NCBI GenBank assembly: GCA_016712105.1
Contig: JADJRU010000007.1
Location: 124,001 to 188,000, forward strand
Direction of reading: 5' to 3'
Source: Ahniella sp.
GTDB taxonomy: Bacteria > Pseudomonadota > Gammaproteobacteria > Xanthomonadales > Ahniellaceae
DNA: 64,000 nt
Made by a program: the position numbers and the translations under genes. The notes beneath the pieces are model-generated. The model made no database searches. It was not told the origin of the DNA and saw nothing but the letters and a program-made list of their open reading frames with translations. Within the stretch, counting starts at the first letter, position 1. Each line of letters starts with the position of its first letter. Shown piece by piece: positions 36,734-44,958 of the stretch.

Positions 36734-37189
36734 CTACGACGTCAGGGACAGTTCGTAGACGTAAAAGGATTGGTCGCGAATCCAGCCACTGGATTCGTAG
36801 AGCGCTTGTCCTGCCAGGTTGTCGATGGCCGTCTGCAACAACAATTCCTTGGCACCCAACGCTCGCCCATAACGCGCCGCGGCGTCGAGCAGCGCTCGTC
36901 CCACACCCTGCTGCCGGCAGTCGGGCGCCACAAACAGATCGTTGAGGATGAACAACCGCTTCATGCTGACCGACGAAAAGCTCGGGTAGAGCTGCGTGAA
37001 TCCGGCAGCACGGCCATCGATTGTGGCGAGGAAGATCGTCGATTGCCCATGCTCGAAGCGATCGCGCAGGAATCGGCGGGCGCCATCCAGATCGGAGGCT
37101 TGCTGATAGAACTGCCTGTAGCCGTCGAACAGACCAGCGACGATCTCGAGGTCATCCAGGTTGGCTTCACGGACAGACAGGGCACTCAT
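36734..37189 (-). CDS. GNAT family N-acetyltransferase
   Basis: A complete GNAT of 151 residues. SVREANLDDLEIVAGLFDGYRQFY at the start, LNDLFVAPDCRQQGVGRALLDAA as the acetyl-CoA binding motif A, and GWIRDQSFYVYELSL at the end are family-typical. The substrate is unknown. It overlaps the upstream DUF3574 lipoprotein gene by ATGA, so it belongs to the same operon as 35538-38027. Confidence 0.88.
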   Translation of the reverse strand: MSALSVREANLDDLEIVAGLFDGYRQFYQQASDLDGARRFLRDRFEHGQSTIFLATIDGRAAGFTQLYPSFSSVSMKRLFILNDLFVAPDCRQQGVGRALLDAAARYGRALGAKELLLQTAIDNLAGQALYESSGWIRDQSFYVYELSLTS

Positions 37190-37641
37190 GGTTCAGATCC
37201 GGTGTGTGGGTCAAGTACGCTGCAAATGCGATCCCGCTCTCGGAGGACCGCCTGCTGCTGGAAACGTTCGAGGTAAGCGCGACTGACTGCGGCAATACGT
37301 TCGGCCTGATCTCCATCCGTCAGCAGGATCAGCTGGAAGCTCGGTTCCTGCCAGGTCTTGCCGTCGTCGCCGCGCCACTGGCCATGGGCATCAAGCCACG
37401 TGAACCCGGCCGGAAACCGCAGTGTGACCTCCTCGTCGAGGAATTGCTGCCACGCTGTCTGATCGACGGTTTGGCCATCGGCGCGAGACCGGCCGAGATA
37501 CAGCACCCAACGCTCCTGCACCCGCTCGGTCGCGGAACAGACCGTGAGGCCAAGCCGCTCGGCATCGTGGACACGCACGCGAATGCAGCCGGTCGACACG
37601 ATCGAAACGGTCAAGAGCAGAATGAGTCGAACCGGATTCAT
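37186..37641 (-). CDS. DUF3574 family lipoprotein
   Basis: A protein of about 151 residues. ATG 37641 gives a lipoprotein signal (RLILLLTVSIVSTGC, lipobox STGC). The core LYLGRSRADGQTVDQTAWQQFLDEEVTLRFPAGFTWLDAHGQWR is the DUF3574 pattern. Its function is not known. The ATG overlaps the upstream gene stop (ATGA), and the stop overlaps the downstream GNAT start. Confidence 0.85.
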   Translation of the reverse strand: MNPVRLILLLTVSIVSTGCIRVRVHDAERLGLTVCSATERVQERWVLYLGRSRADGQTVDQTAWQQFLDEEVTLRFPAGFTWLDAHGQWRGDDGKTWQEPSFQLILLTDGDQAERIAAVSRAYLERFQQQAVLRERDRICSVLDPHTGSEP

Positions 37642-38027
37642 GTCGTCACCTCGACTTGGGGCAGCAAACGCCGGAACAGATGGGCCCGTCGACCTTTGCG
37701 CAGATCGATGAGTTCCGCTTCCACGATGATCTCGTGGCAAAAATCCGGCAGGCGCAGGATTCTGGTGTCGTGTTTGCTGAGCACCATATCGGCCGACCGG
37801 AACACGACCTGCCAACGCATACGGCTGTCAGGCGCCAGAACGACCAGTTGGCGCAACAGGAACGGCACGTCACCGGTGGACAACTCCAACTGACGTCCGT
37901 CAAACCGCGATCCCAGGCTGCGACGGAGCAGGATCCGCCGGAAAAACGGGACGCTGGTGATCGAACCGGTGAGCAACCCCCAGATCATCACCCAGAACTT
38001 CAGCAGCAGTGCGATCAGGAATTCCAC
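37638..38027 (-). CDS. Uncharacterised protein with N-terminal membrane segment
   Basis: A protein of 129 residues. A hydrophobic N-terminus (FLIALLLKFWVMIWGLLTG) precedes a basic, soluble C-terminal domain. I do not recognise a family. It is the first gene of the minus-strand operon and overlaps the DUF3574 gene by 4 bp. A DUF3574 lipoprotein directly downstream suggests a shared envelope role, which is inference. No promoter is obvious in 38028-38117. Confidence 0.6.
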   Translation of the reverse strand: MEFLIALLLKFWVMIWGLLTGSITSVPFFRRILLRRSLGSRFDGRQLELSTGDVPFLLRQLVVLAPDSRMRWQVVFRSADMVLSKHDTRILRLPDFCHEIIVEAELIDLRKGRRAHLFRRLLPQVEVTT

Positions 38028-38117
38028 AAGCGATCAATCCGTCAACGGAACGCTGAGCGTATCCGGCTCATTTCCCGCGCCGCAACGCCGATGCATGGGC
38101 AAGCGCTGACGCGGCCA

Positions 38118-38146
38118 CAAAAAAGCGGGCCCCGGGCCCGCTCTTT
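38118..38146 (-). terminator. Strong rho-independent terminator (minus strand)
   Basis: AGCGGGCCC/GGGCCCGCT palindrome with a run of A on its plus-strand left side, which reads as a U-tract on the minus strand. It stops the RHH-like gene that ends at 38168. The stem is almost entirely G/C. On the plus strand the following CTTTCC is weak, so the action is mainly for minus-strand transcripts. Confidence 0.85.
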
Positions 38147-38167
38147 CCGCCGATCAAGGCCGGTCAA

Positions 38168-38461
38168 TCAGCTGAATGAAACGGCCTGCACCGGCAAACG
38201 TTCGAAAGCTTCGATCGCTGCGCGCATGACCTCGTCCTCGTCAACACTGCTGAAATGGCCGCTTGATCGCGACAGATCTCGCATCGGTACAGCGGTAATC
38301 GACAGGTTGCGGGCGGTTTCGTCACCCTGAACGCCCATGCCCAGACCCTGTTTGACCAGATTCAGCATCCCGTCGCTGATGGCCCAAGAGCGCTCGCGGG
38401 CGATGGTCTTGATGCGTTCGGCCACGTCGGCCTCGATTCCACGCAATACAAAGTCTGGCAT
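38168..38461 (-). CDS. Small ribbon-helix-helix-like protein, possible regulator or antitoxin
   Basis: A protein of 97 residues. ATG 38461 gives MPDFVLRGIEADVAERIKTIARERSWAISDGMLNLVKQGLG, a beta strand plus two helices like Arc/CopG-type DNA-binding proteins that often act as antitoxins. The C-terminal half is acidic (SVDEDEVMRAAIEAFERLP). There is no toxin-sized partner next to it: ampG is upstream and a terminator downstream. A promoter-like sequence sits at 38489-38516. The RHH assignment is by eye and moderate. Confidence 0.6.
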   Translation of the reverse strand: MPDFVLRGIEADVAERIKTIARERSWAISDGMLNLVKQGLGMGVQGDETARNLSITAVPMRDLSRSSGHFSSVDEDEVMRAAIEAFERLPVQAVSFS

Positions 38462-38488
38462 GACGACACCTGCAACAGGAAGTTTGCA

Positions 38489-38516
38489 ATTATATGTCAC
38501 ACGCAACAAATTGAAA
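38489..38516 (-). promoter_or_regulatory. Sigma-70-type promoter for the RHH-like gene
   Basis: On the minus strand TTTCAA (38516-38511) and TATAAT (38494-38489) are separated by 16 bp. The -10 is a perfect consensus, and an AT-rich patch stands out in this GC-rich region. It lies about 28 bp upstream of ATG 38461. Confidence 0.6.
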
Positions 38517-38556
38517 CCGCGAATCACGTCTCGTCGGTATACCGCCTGTCCATGAT

Positions 38557-39927
38557 TTATCGCCGCTTGTCGGTCCTCCAGACCAAAACAGCACAGGCGA
38601 GGACCGCGGGAACCCCGATCAACGCGGTTCCGATGAAAAACCAGGCATAAGCGTCCATCAGGCTGCCGTGGACTTTGAGCGATTCAACCGCAGCTCCGGA
38701 GAATCCTTTCAGGGTCTTGCCGAGCAGGGCATAGAACGAACTGAGCAACGCATATTGGGTGGCGGTGTAGCCAAAACTGGTCAGGCTGGACATATAGGTG
38801 ACCAGGGCGGTCCCGGCGAAACCTGCCGAGAAATTATCGATGGCCATGGCGCTGGCGAACACCGCGAGATCCGGACCCGTCCAAGCCATCCATGCAAATG
38901 CGAGATTGGACGCCGGGCCGAGCACCGCCCCGATCAACAGGGCCGTCACGCTGCCGAACCGGATGGCCGACAGACCCGCCGCAGCAATGCCAATGAACGT
39001 CGCGATCAAACCCACGGAGGCCCGGATCTCACCGATCAGCGCCTTGTCCATCTTCAAGTCGACATAGAGCGGGTTCGCCATCGGCCCCATCACAAAATCG
39101 GCCAGGCGATACAAGGAAATGGTCACCAGCATCAGGACGGCCATGGCGCGGTGTTGGCGCAGGAAGGCCACGAATGGCCCGACCAGACCATCGATCAGCC
39201 GAACCAGAATGGCCGGCATGCGGGTGACTCCCGGCAACTTGTCGACCACCGGTCGGACTTGACGCATGGGCTCGGTCGCCCGCCAGGTCGCCCACATGCC
39301 AATACCCATCAGCAGCGCCATGACCTGGTACGAGAGCGGCCAGCCCAGATCAGCGGCGACCACCAGGATCAGCGCGTCCGTAAGCAGCAAGGCAGTGCGG
39401 TAACCCAACTGGCTGGCGGCAGTCAGAAGTCCCAATTGGTCGGGGTCATCGGCACTTTCGATGCGCAGCGCATCGATGGCGATGTCCTGCGTCGCGGAGG
39501 CGATGGCGGCCACCAGGATGAGCGTGCCAAACGCAACCAATTGGCTGACCGGCGACAACAGACTGGTGCCGAACAGGGCGAGCGCCAACAAGATCTGAGT
39601 GAACGCGATCCAGCCGCGCCGTCGCCCAAGCCAGGCACCGAACAGGGGCGCGTTGAACTGGTCGACCAGCGGCGACCACAGCACTTTGGCCGAATAGGCT
39701 ATCCCGACCCAGGACAGGAAACCGATCGTCGAGAGCTCAAGACCCGCCTCGCGCAACCAGAATCCGAGCGTGTTGCCAACCAGCATGAACGGCAGACCGG
39801 AGGCAAAACCGAGCATCAGCAGCGTCAGGACTTTGGGCTGTCCCAGACTGCGGAAGACTGCCGCGGCGCCGACGGGGGCTTTGGTTTCAGGGGTTTTGGT
39901 CTCGGGGACCTTGGACTCAGCGGCCAT
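38557..39927 (-). CDS. ampG: AmpG-like MFS permease (muropeptide transporter)
   Basis: A 456-residue transporter with about 12-14 hydrophobic helices. FASGLPFMLVGNTLGFWLREAGL near the N-terminus, SWVGIAYSAKVLWSPLVDQF, GRRRGWI and ASATQDIAIDALRIE are hallmark AmpG words. It imports GlcNAc-anhydroMurNAc muropeptides released by wall turnover. ATG 39927 is chosen; it overlaps the xthA stop by 11 bp, and ATG 39948 is an alternative. The Pro/Lys/Thr-rich first 25 residues are poorly conserved. The xthA-ampG coupling is translational, not functional, as far as one can tell. Confidence 0.9.
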   Translation of the reverse strand: MAAESKVPETKTPETKAPVGAAAVFRSLGQPKVLTLLMLGFASGLPFMLVGNTLGFWLREAGLELSTIGFLSWVGIAYSAKVLWSPLVDQFNAPLFGAWLGRRRGWIAFTQILLALALFGTSLLSPVSQLVAFGTLILVAAIASATQDIAIDALRIESADDPDQLGLLTAASQLGYRTALLLTDALILVVAADLGWPLSYQVMALLMGIGMWATWRATEPMRQVRPVVDKLPGVTRMPAILVRLIDGLVGPFVAFLRQHRAMAVLMLVTISLYRLADFVMGPMANPLYVDLKMDKALIGEIRASVGLIATFIGIAAAGLSAIRFGSVTALLIGAVLGPASNLAFAWMAWTGPDLAVFASAMAIDNFSAGFAGTALVTYMSSLTSFGYTATQYALLSSFYALLGKTLKGFSGAAVESLKVHGSLMDAYAWFFIGTALIGVPAVLACAVLVWRTDKRR

Positions 39928-40684
39928 AGTCCACCCGGTACGGCGCATGATCGGAGAATTTCGGCTCGGGATGGATCGCGCTCGAAACCAAGCGACTGGC
40001 CAAACCCGGGCTGACCACCTGATAGTCGATGCGCCAACCGACGTTCTTGGCTCGGGCCTGTCCGCGTTGGGACCACCAGGTGTAGTCCTGACCTTCGGGA
40101 TTCAGGCGGCGGTAACTGTCCACCCAGCCGTGCTGGTGGAACAGCAGGTCCAGCCAGGCGCGCTCTTCCGGCAGGCAACCGGACGTTTTCTGGTTGCTCT
40201 TCCAGTTGCGGATGTCGCGTGCGGTATGGACGATGTTCCAGTCACCGCACAGCACGTAGTCGCGGCCGTTGTGCAGCCACTCGTGGAAGATCGGAGTGAG
40301 GAACTTCAGCACTTCGAATTTGAACTGCTGGCGCTCTTCAGCCGACGAACCGGACGGCAGATACAGGGACACCACACTGAGGTTGCCGAAACGCGCCTCG
40401 AGATACCGGCCTTCCTGGTCAAACGCTTCCCAGCCCAGCTGGTCGATCACTTCATCAGGCTGTTCGCGGCTGTATACCGCCACGCCGGAGTAACCCTTTT
40501 TCTGGGCGTTGTTGAAATGGCGGTGGTAACCCTGGGGCTTGAACAGCGCGTCGTCGAGCTGGTCGGTCTGCGCCTTGGTTTCCTGCACACACAGGAAATC
40601 GATGTGTTCGGCGCCAAACCAGTCGAAAAAACCCTTGGCGGCGGCCGAACGGATGCCGTTGGCGTTGAAGCTGACAATACGCAT
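39917..40684 (-). CDS. xthA: Exodeoxyribonuclease III
   Basis: AP endonuclease/3'-5' exonuclease for base-excision repair. MRIVSFNANGIRSA, FLCVQETKAQ (catalytic Glu), YSGVAVYSR, LYLPSGS, CGDWNIVHTARD (catalytic Asp/Asn) and FSDHAPYRVDY (catalytic His) give the complete EEP-fold active site. The length of 255 residues is standard. It begins a two-gene unit with ampG. The 68 bp before it separate it from the anti-sigma gene. Confidence 0.96.
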   Translation of the reverse strand: MRIVSFNANGIRSAAAKGFFDWFGAEHIDFLCVQETKAQTDQLDDALFKPQGYHRHFNNAQKKGYSGVAVYSREQPDEVIDQLGWEAFDQEGRYLEARFGNLSVVSLYLPSGSSAEERQQFKFEVLKFLTPIFHEWLHNGRDYVLCGDWNIVHTARDIRNWKSNQKTSGCLPEERAWLDLLFHQHGWVDSYRRLNPEGQDYTWWSQRGQARAKNVGWRIDYQVVSPGLASRLVSSAIHPEPKFSDHAPYRVDYGR

Positions 40685-40752
40685 GAACGGCCCGCTGGAT
40701 GGGAAAGCGCCATCTTAGCGACCGCGGCCGGGGTAGACCCAGCCCCTGCTGA

Positions 40753-41193
40753 TCAGCCGTCGAAATTGCCGTTGAACATCAGGTCTTTGCCCGGGTTGCC
40801 CTGCTCGAACTCGCCACCGAACATCTGATCGGATGGCTCGAAGGCCGCCACGAACAAGTCATCGGAAGCCGGGGTGGACACCATGGCCGGCATCTGCGTA
40901 CTTTCGGGGGCACGAATGTTCAGCGCACCAATCGCCACCGCCGTAATGGCGGCCGCTGCGAAGGCCGCCGGGAATCCGGCGCCTTGCCACCAGGCGACCA
41001 GACGATCACCAAGGGAGCCACGCTGGACGCGGGCGACGTCGTTGGCCAGCTCGGCACACAGGGATTCACTGGCCAGCGCCAGTTTGAGTGCCCGGATGGC
41101 GGACGGATCGTTCAGGCGGGCAAGCAGGGCGGTTTCCCCGGCCAGAATTCGGCCGAGTTCATGGCTGTTCAAGTTGTGGTTGAGCTCAGTCAT
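40753..41193 (-). CDS. Anti-sigma-factor-like membrane protein with three F-x-x-x-F-[ED] motifs
   Basis: A protein of 146 residues. A cytoplasmic helical N-terminal half is followed by one membrane helix (AAFAAAAITAVAIGALNI), then an outward tail of about 50 residues. The tail carries three related motifs: DLFVAAFE, QMFGGEFE and LMFNGNFDG at the end. Position supports an anti-sigma role: its ATG overlaps the stop of the ECF sigma gene by 8 bp. No zinc HxxxCxxC motif is present, so if it is an anti-sigma it is of a non-ZAS kind. The same motif ends several exported proteins in this window. Confidence 0.6.
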   Translation of the reverse strand: MTELNHNLNSHELGRILAGETALLARLNDPSAIRALKLALASESLCAELANDVARVQRGSLGDRLVAWWQGAGFPAAFAAAAITAVAIGALNIRAPESTQMPAMVSTPASDDLFVAAFEPSDQMFGGEFEQGNPGKDLMFNGNFDG

Positions 41194-41731
41194 CGATTTG
41201 TTCGCCTCCGCGCGCACGCAGTTTTTCTTTCAGTTCTTCGATGCCGCGATAGGACAATTGCTGGGCCGAAGCGACACTCACACCGAGCAGGCGGGCGATT
41301 TCGTCGGCCGTGAAGCCTTGGATCGCGAGCTTCACCGGCCAACGCCGGCGCTCGGGCAAACTGTCGATCTCGGCCAACAAGCGCTTGCGCCACTCATCGG
41401 CTCGTGCCTCCAGCTCCGGGTTGGATGCTGGCTGCTGGGTGGGGTCGACGACCGATTCATCGGTATCGTCGAGGTTTTCCATCGGACGGTTTTCGGAACG
41501 CCTGAGCGCATCGACCACCGTCGTCACCACCACCCTCTGTATATAAGACGCAGGGAACTCGACTTTTTTGTCACTTTCCAGCGTTCGCCACAGTTTGATG
41601 CGGACTTCCTGCTCGATATCGTCCGGATCCAGACCCTGGCCCCGCCCACAATGCTGGTCCACCAACACCCGCAACCGGGTGCCGAAGCGGGCCAACAGCG
41701 CCTGCAGTTCCTTGTGCTTCGGATCGGTCAT
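41186..41731 (-). CDS. ECF-type RNA polymerase sigma factor
   Basis: A protein of 181 residues. Region 2 is DPDDIEQEVRIKLWRTLE...FPASYIQRVVVTTVVDALRR; region 4 is LPERRRWPVKLAIQGFTADEIARLLGVSVASAQQLSYRGIEELKEKL, a helix-turn-helix. The two are joined by an Asp/Pro-rich linker. ATG 41731 is chosen as the first start with a normal N-terminus. It is coupled to the membrane protein gene downstream, its likely regulator, and transcribed away from the FimX-like gene. Confidence 0.85.
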   Translation of the reverse strand: MTDPKHKELQALLARFGTRLRVLVDQHCGRGQGLDPDDIEQEVRIKLWRTLESDKKVEFPASYIQRVVVTTVVDALRRSENRPMENLDDTDESVVDPTQQPASNPELEARADEWRKRLLAEIDSLPERRRWPVKLAIQGFTADEIARLLGVSVASAQQLSYRGIEELKEKLRARGGEQIDD

Positions 41732-41865
41732 CGGTACCGGCTTGGTCGGGTCAATGGGCAAGCTTATTGGCCCAATCCGTCCGAGCCAAGCCGCCCCTTG
41801 CCGCACCGCACCGAAGCCGATCACAATCGGCGTTCTGGTCCCCCGCCCCCCGGTCGGGGCTGTGG

Positions 41866-41895
41866 CCCGGCTCGCCAGCATCCTGACGAGCCGGG
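41866..41895. promoter_or_regulatory. Inverted repeat in the divergent sigma/FimX-like intergenic region
   Basis: CCCGGCTCG (41866-41874) and CGAGCCGGG (41887-41895), a 9-bp perfect stem with a 12-nt loop, between the divergent sigma gene and the REC-PAS-GGDEF-EAL gene. It could be an operator shared by both promoters or an RNA hairpin in the leader of the latter. There is no T-tract. Confidence 0.35.
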
Positions 41896-41926
41896 ACCTG
41901 ACCACTGCATTGGATTGGGAGCGTCT

Positions 41927-44497
41927 GTGTCCGGCATTTTGGTAGTGGAGCGATCAACGACCTTGAAGCATCTCCTGCAGCGTACGTTGCAGGCGGCTCA
42001 GGTTGCCAGTTGGGCTGAGCTCGAGAGCTACGCCGACACCCTGGACCACCTGCAGCGCGCGCGATCAGGGCCAGCCGTATGCCATGGTCATCCTGGGCGC
42101 ACCGGCGCGGATGACCCGGGAATTCGACGACCTGCTCATCTATCTGCGAAATCCACGCGAACTCAAGGTGCCGCTGCTGCTTCTGGCGCATGAACGGACA
42201 GCCGACGTAGCCGGGTTCCTGCTGGCCCGTCCGGACACCCAGTTCCTGTTGTGGAGCAATTTTTCGCGGATTCCGGCGCTGATCCGCCAGGCAGTTGGCG
42301 CTCATTCCGCCGCAAAGGCACCTGCCGACGTCCGCGGAGGCGACCGGCCCAAAGCCGAAATTTCGCTGGGTGAACCCGCGCCACAAGCACCACGTCAGGC
42401 TCCCGCGCCAGCAAGCCCCCCGTCAAGACCGGCCCCGGTTGCCCGTCCAACACCGGCGCCCGTAGCGGCCCCGGCAACGGTCGAAACGCCCATTAAGGCC
42501 TCGACCGGCCACTACGATCTGTTCGTGCTCGATTACTTCCTGCCCGACGGTAACGGCGACGAACTCTGCCGCCGCTTGCGCGAGGTGCCGAAGTATCGCG
42601 AAACACCGATCGCCATGATCACCAGCACCTATCGCGAAGACATCATCCGCAAGTCGCTGGATGCCGGCGCGCTGGAGTGCACGTTCAAGAACGAAGCGAA
42701 GGAACTGTTCCTGGCACGGATCGGCAGCCTCGCTCGCCAGATCACCATGCGCAAGCAGATGCTGGGCGAGAAGCAGCGCCTCGGCGACATTCTGGGATCA
42801 GTCGGGGATGGTGTTTACGGTGTCGATGCGAGCGGGCGCCTGAGTTTCATCAACCCGACGGCACTGCGCCTGCTTGGGCATGACGACGAGACGGCTCTGA
42901 TCGGCATGAACGCCCACGAGGCCATTCACCATTCCGACGACAGCGGCGGCAATTTGCCGGAAGCCGATTCGCGACTGGCGCAGGCCTATCGCAGTGGTGA
43001 GTCACTCAATCGTATCGAAGCTCTGTTTTTCGACCGCGACCACCGACCCGTGCCAGTCGAGTGCTCCGTTCACGTGCTGATGCTGCATGGCCAGCGCGAT
43101 GGCACGGTCGTGGTGTTCCGTGACATCTCCGAGCGCAAGAGCGCCGACCGCCTGAAGTGGGAGCTCAGCCACGATCCGCTGACCGGTCTGCACAATGCGC
43201 GCCACTTCAACCAGGCGCTCAGCAGCGAACTGGCCAAACGTCGTGAGCAGGGTGGTTACTCCGCGGTGTTGTACATCGACATCGATCGCTTTACGCACAT
43301 TGTCGACAGTGCCGGCGGGGATGCAGCCGACCAGTTGCTGATCGAATATGGCCAGTTGATCGGCAAACGCCTGCGCGACGGCGATGTGCTGTCGCGGCTC
43401 GAAGCAGATCGCCTGGCACTGCTGCTGACGAACGTCCAGCTCGACAACCTGTTTACGGTTGCCGACAGCTTCCGCGAACTCGCGCGCCAGACCAACTACC
43501 GCATGAATCGTACGCGCCGCCATGCGACCGCTTCGGTCGGTGTCGCGGTGTTGTCGCGTGACACACCCTCATCCGAATATGTCGTCGAGCATGCGCGTGT
43601 GGCCTGCAAGAGCGCCAAACACCGCGGACGCGATCAGACTCAGATTTACGTTGGCGAACATGACGTGCGCGTTGCGCGCGAACTGGAGGCCGGCTGGATC
43701 TCCCGCTTCCGCGACGCTCTCGACGAGAATCGTTTCGAGTTTGCGGCGCAACCGATCGTGCCGATTCTCGATGTGGCCGAAGCAACGGAAGAACCGGACG
43801 GCGCCTGGCGGCTCGGCAATCGCCAGCACGAAATACTGTTCGAGTTGCTGATCCGCATGCGCGAACGCAAGGGCGAATACGTGTCTCCGGCGGTGTTCGT
43901 ACCGCTGGCCGAGCGCGTCGGCATGATGTCGAAGATCGATCTCTGGGGCGTGCGCCATGTGCTCCGGCGTCCTCGCCGAGAAGAACGCGTTCGCCGGTGG
44001 CAAGATTGCGTTCAGCATCAATCTGTCGAACCAGACCCTCGCCGACACTGAAACGATGAATGCCATCGCCGACGTGATCCGCACCAGTGGTGTCCCGCCC
44101 AAAGCGCTGGTCTTCGAGATCACCGAAACCAGCGAAATGACGTCGATGCATCTGGTGCGCAAGCACATGAACCTGCTGCGTGGCCTGGGGATGCCGGTTT
44201 GCGCTGGACGACTTCGGCACCGGCTTCTCGTCGTTCACGCATCTGCGCCATTTGCCGGTCGACTTCGTGAAGATCGAAGGCAGTTTCGTCGAAGGCATGG
44301 CCGACAACGATCTCGATCACACCATGGTGGCAAGTATCGTGAATCTGGCGAAGTCGATGAAACTCGCCGTGATTGGTGAACACGTGGACTCCGAAGCAAC
44401 CTTGGCAAGTCTGCGTGCTTCCGGTGCCGAGTTTGCGCAAGGCCATCTGCTGGGAGCGCCGAGGAAACTTCTCGATCTGGATTTCAACGCGCTGTAG
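41927..44497 (+). pseudogene. FimX-like REC-PAS-GGDEF-EAL signalling protein, broken by three frame shifts
   Basis: GTG 41927 behind GGGAG gives SGILVVERSTTLKHLL, a receiver-like start, then a Pro/Ala-rich linker and a second receiver with LFVLDYFLPDGNG (phosphoacceptor Asp). A PAS domain follows (LGDILGSVGDGVYGVDASGRLSFIN), then a GGDEF domain with a degenerate signature (RLEADRLALLL) and an EAL domain with ELL in place of EAL but with DDFGTGFSSF and VKIEGSFVEG. Degenerate GGDEF/EAL pairs typically bind rather than turn over c-di-GMP, as FimX does in type IV pilus control. Frame changes near 42060, 43970 and 44200 look like single-base errors since domain character continues across all of them. 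Confidence 0.78.
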
Positions 44498-44958
44498 GCG
44501 TGGGGACCCCTCCGTTCTCGTGAAGGGCGCCTGGAAGCCGATGAGGGGCAGATTGGCCCGAAGATCGATCGCCAGGTATCTCGCGACCAGTCCGAGGAAA
44601 TTGCCGCGTCGCGCGCTCCTCTCGATGACGACTCCCACAGGTCCCGATCCTTGTTGCATCGCAGGTTCCTGATGACGAACCAGCGCCAAGCCTTCATCTG
44701 CGGCGGGAATCAGTCGCCGCCGCCTGGGGCTTCAGCCGCGGGATGCCGGGAGTGGACGGCCTTCCGGCGAACGCCCGATGCTTGATGCATCGCGGCTGAA
44801 GCTAGGACTGCCCTGGACGAAGCAGGCTTCCGGATACGAGAACTGCAAGACAGGACCGGGCGGTTTCAGCTCCCAAAGCACGGAATTCATCGGGCAAAAC
44901 ACGGGTGACGCCCTTGAAGTCGCGGCCACCATCAACGCATGTCGTCAAGGATCGGAAC
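44498..44958. other. Intergenic region without a supported gene
   Basis: About 460 bp after the FimX-like gene. Frames here have no domain character and no start with a good ribosome site. Short inverted words occur (TTCAGCCGCGG and GCGGCTGAAGC at about 44729 and 44793), which could pair in an RNA. I see no terminator with a T-tract. Confidence 0.5.

Noticed and set aside
38668..40014. 448-residue plus-strand open frame rich in Gln, Arg and Gly
   Set aside because: It is antisense to ampG, with composition typical of a shadow frame and no domain.
44732..44935. 67-residue minus-strand frame after the FimX-like gene
   Set aside because: Pro/Ser-rich, no ribosome site or helix; judged non-coding.
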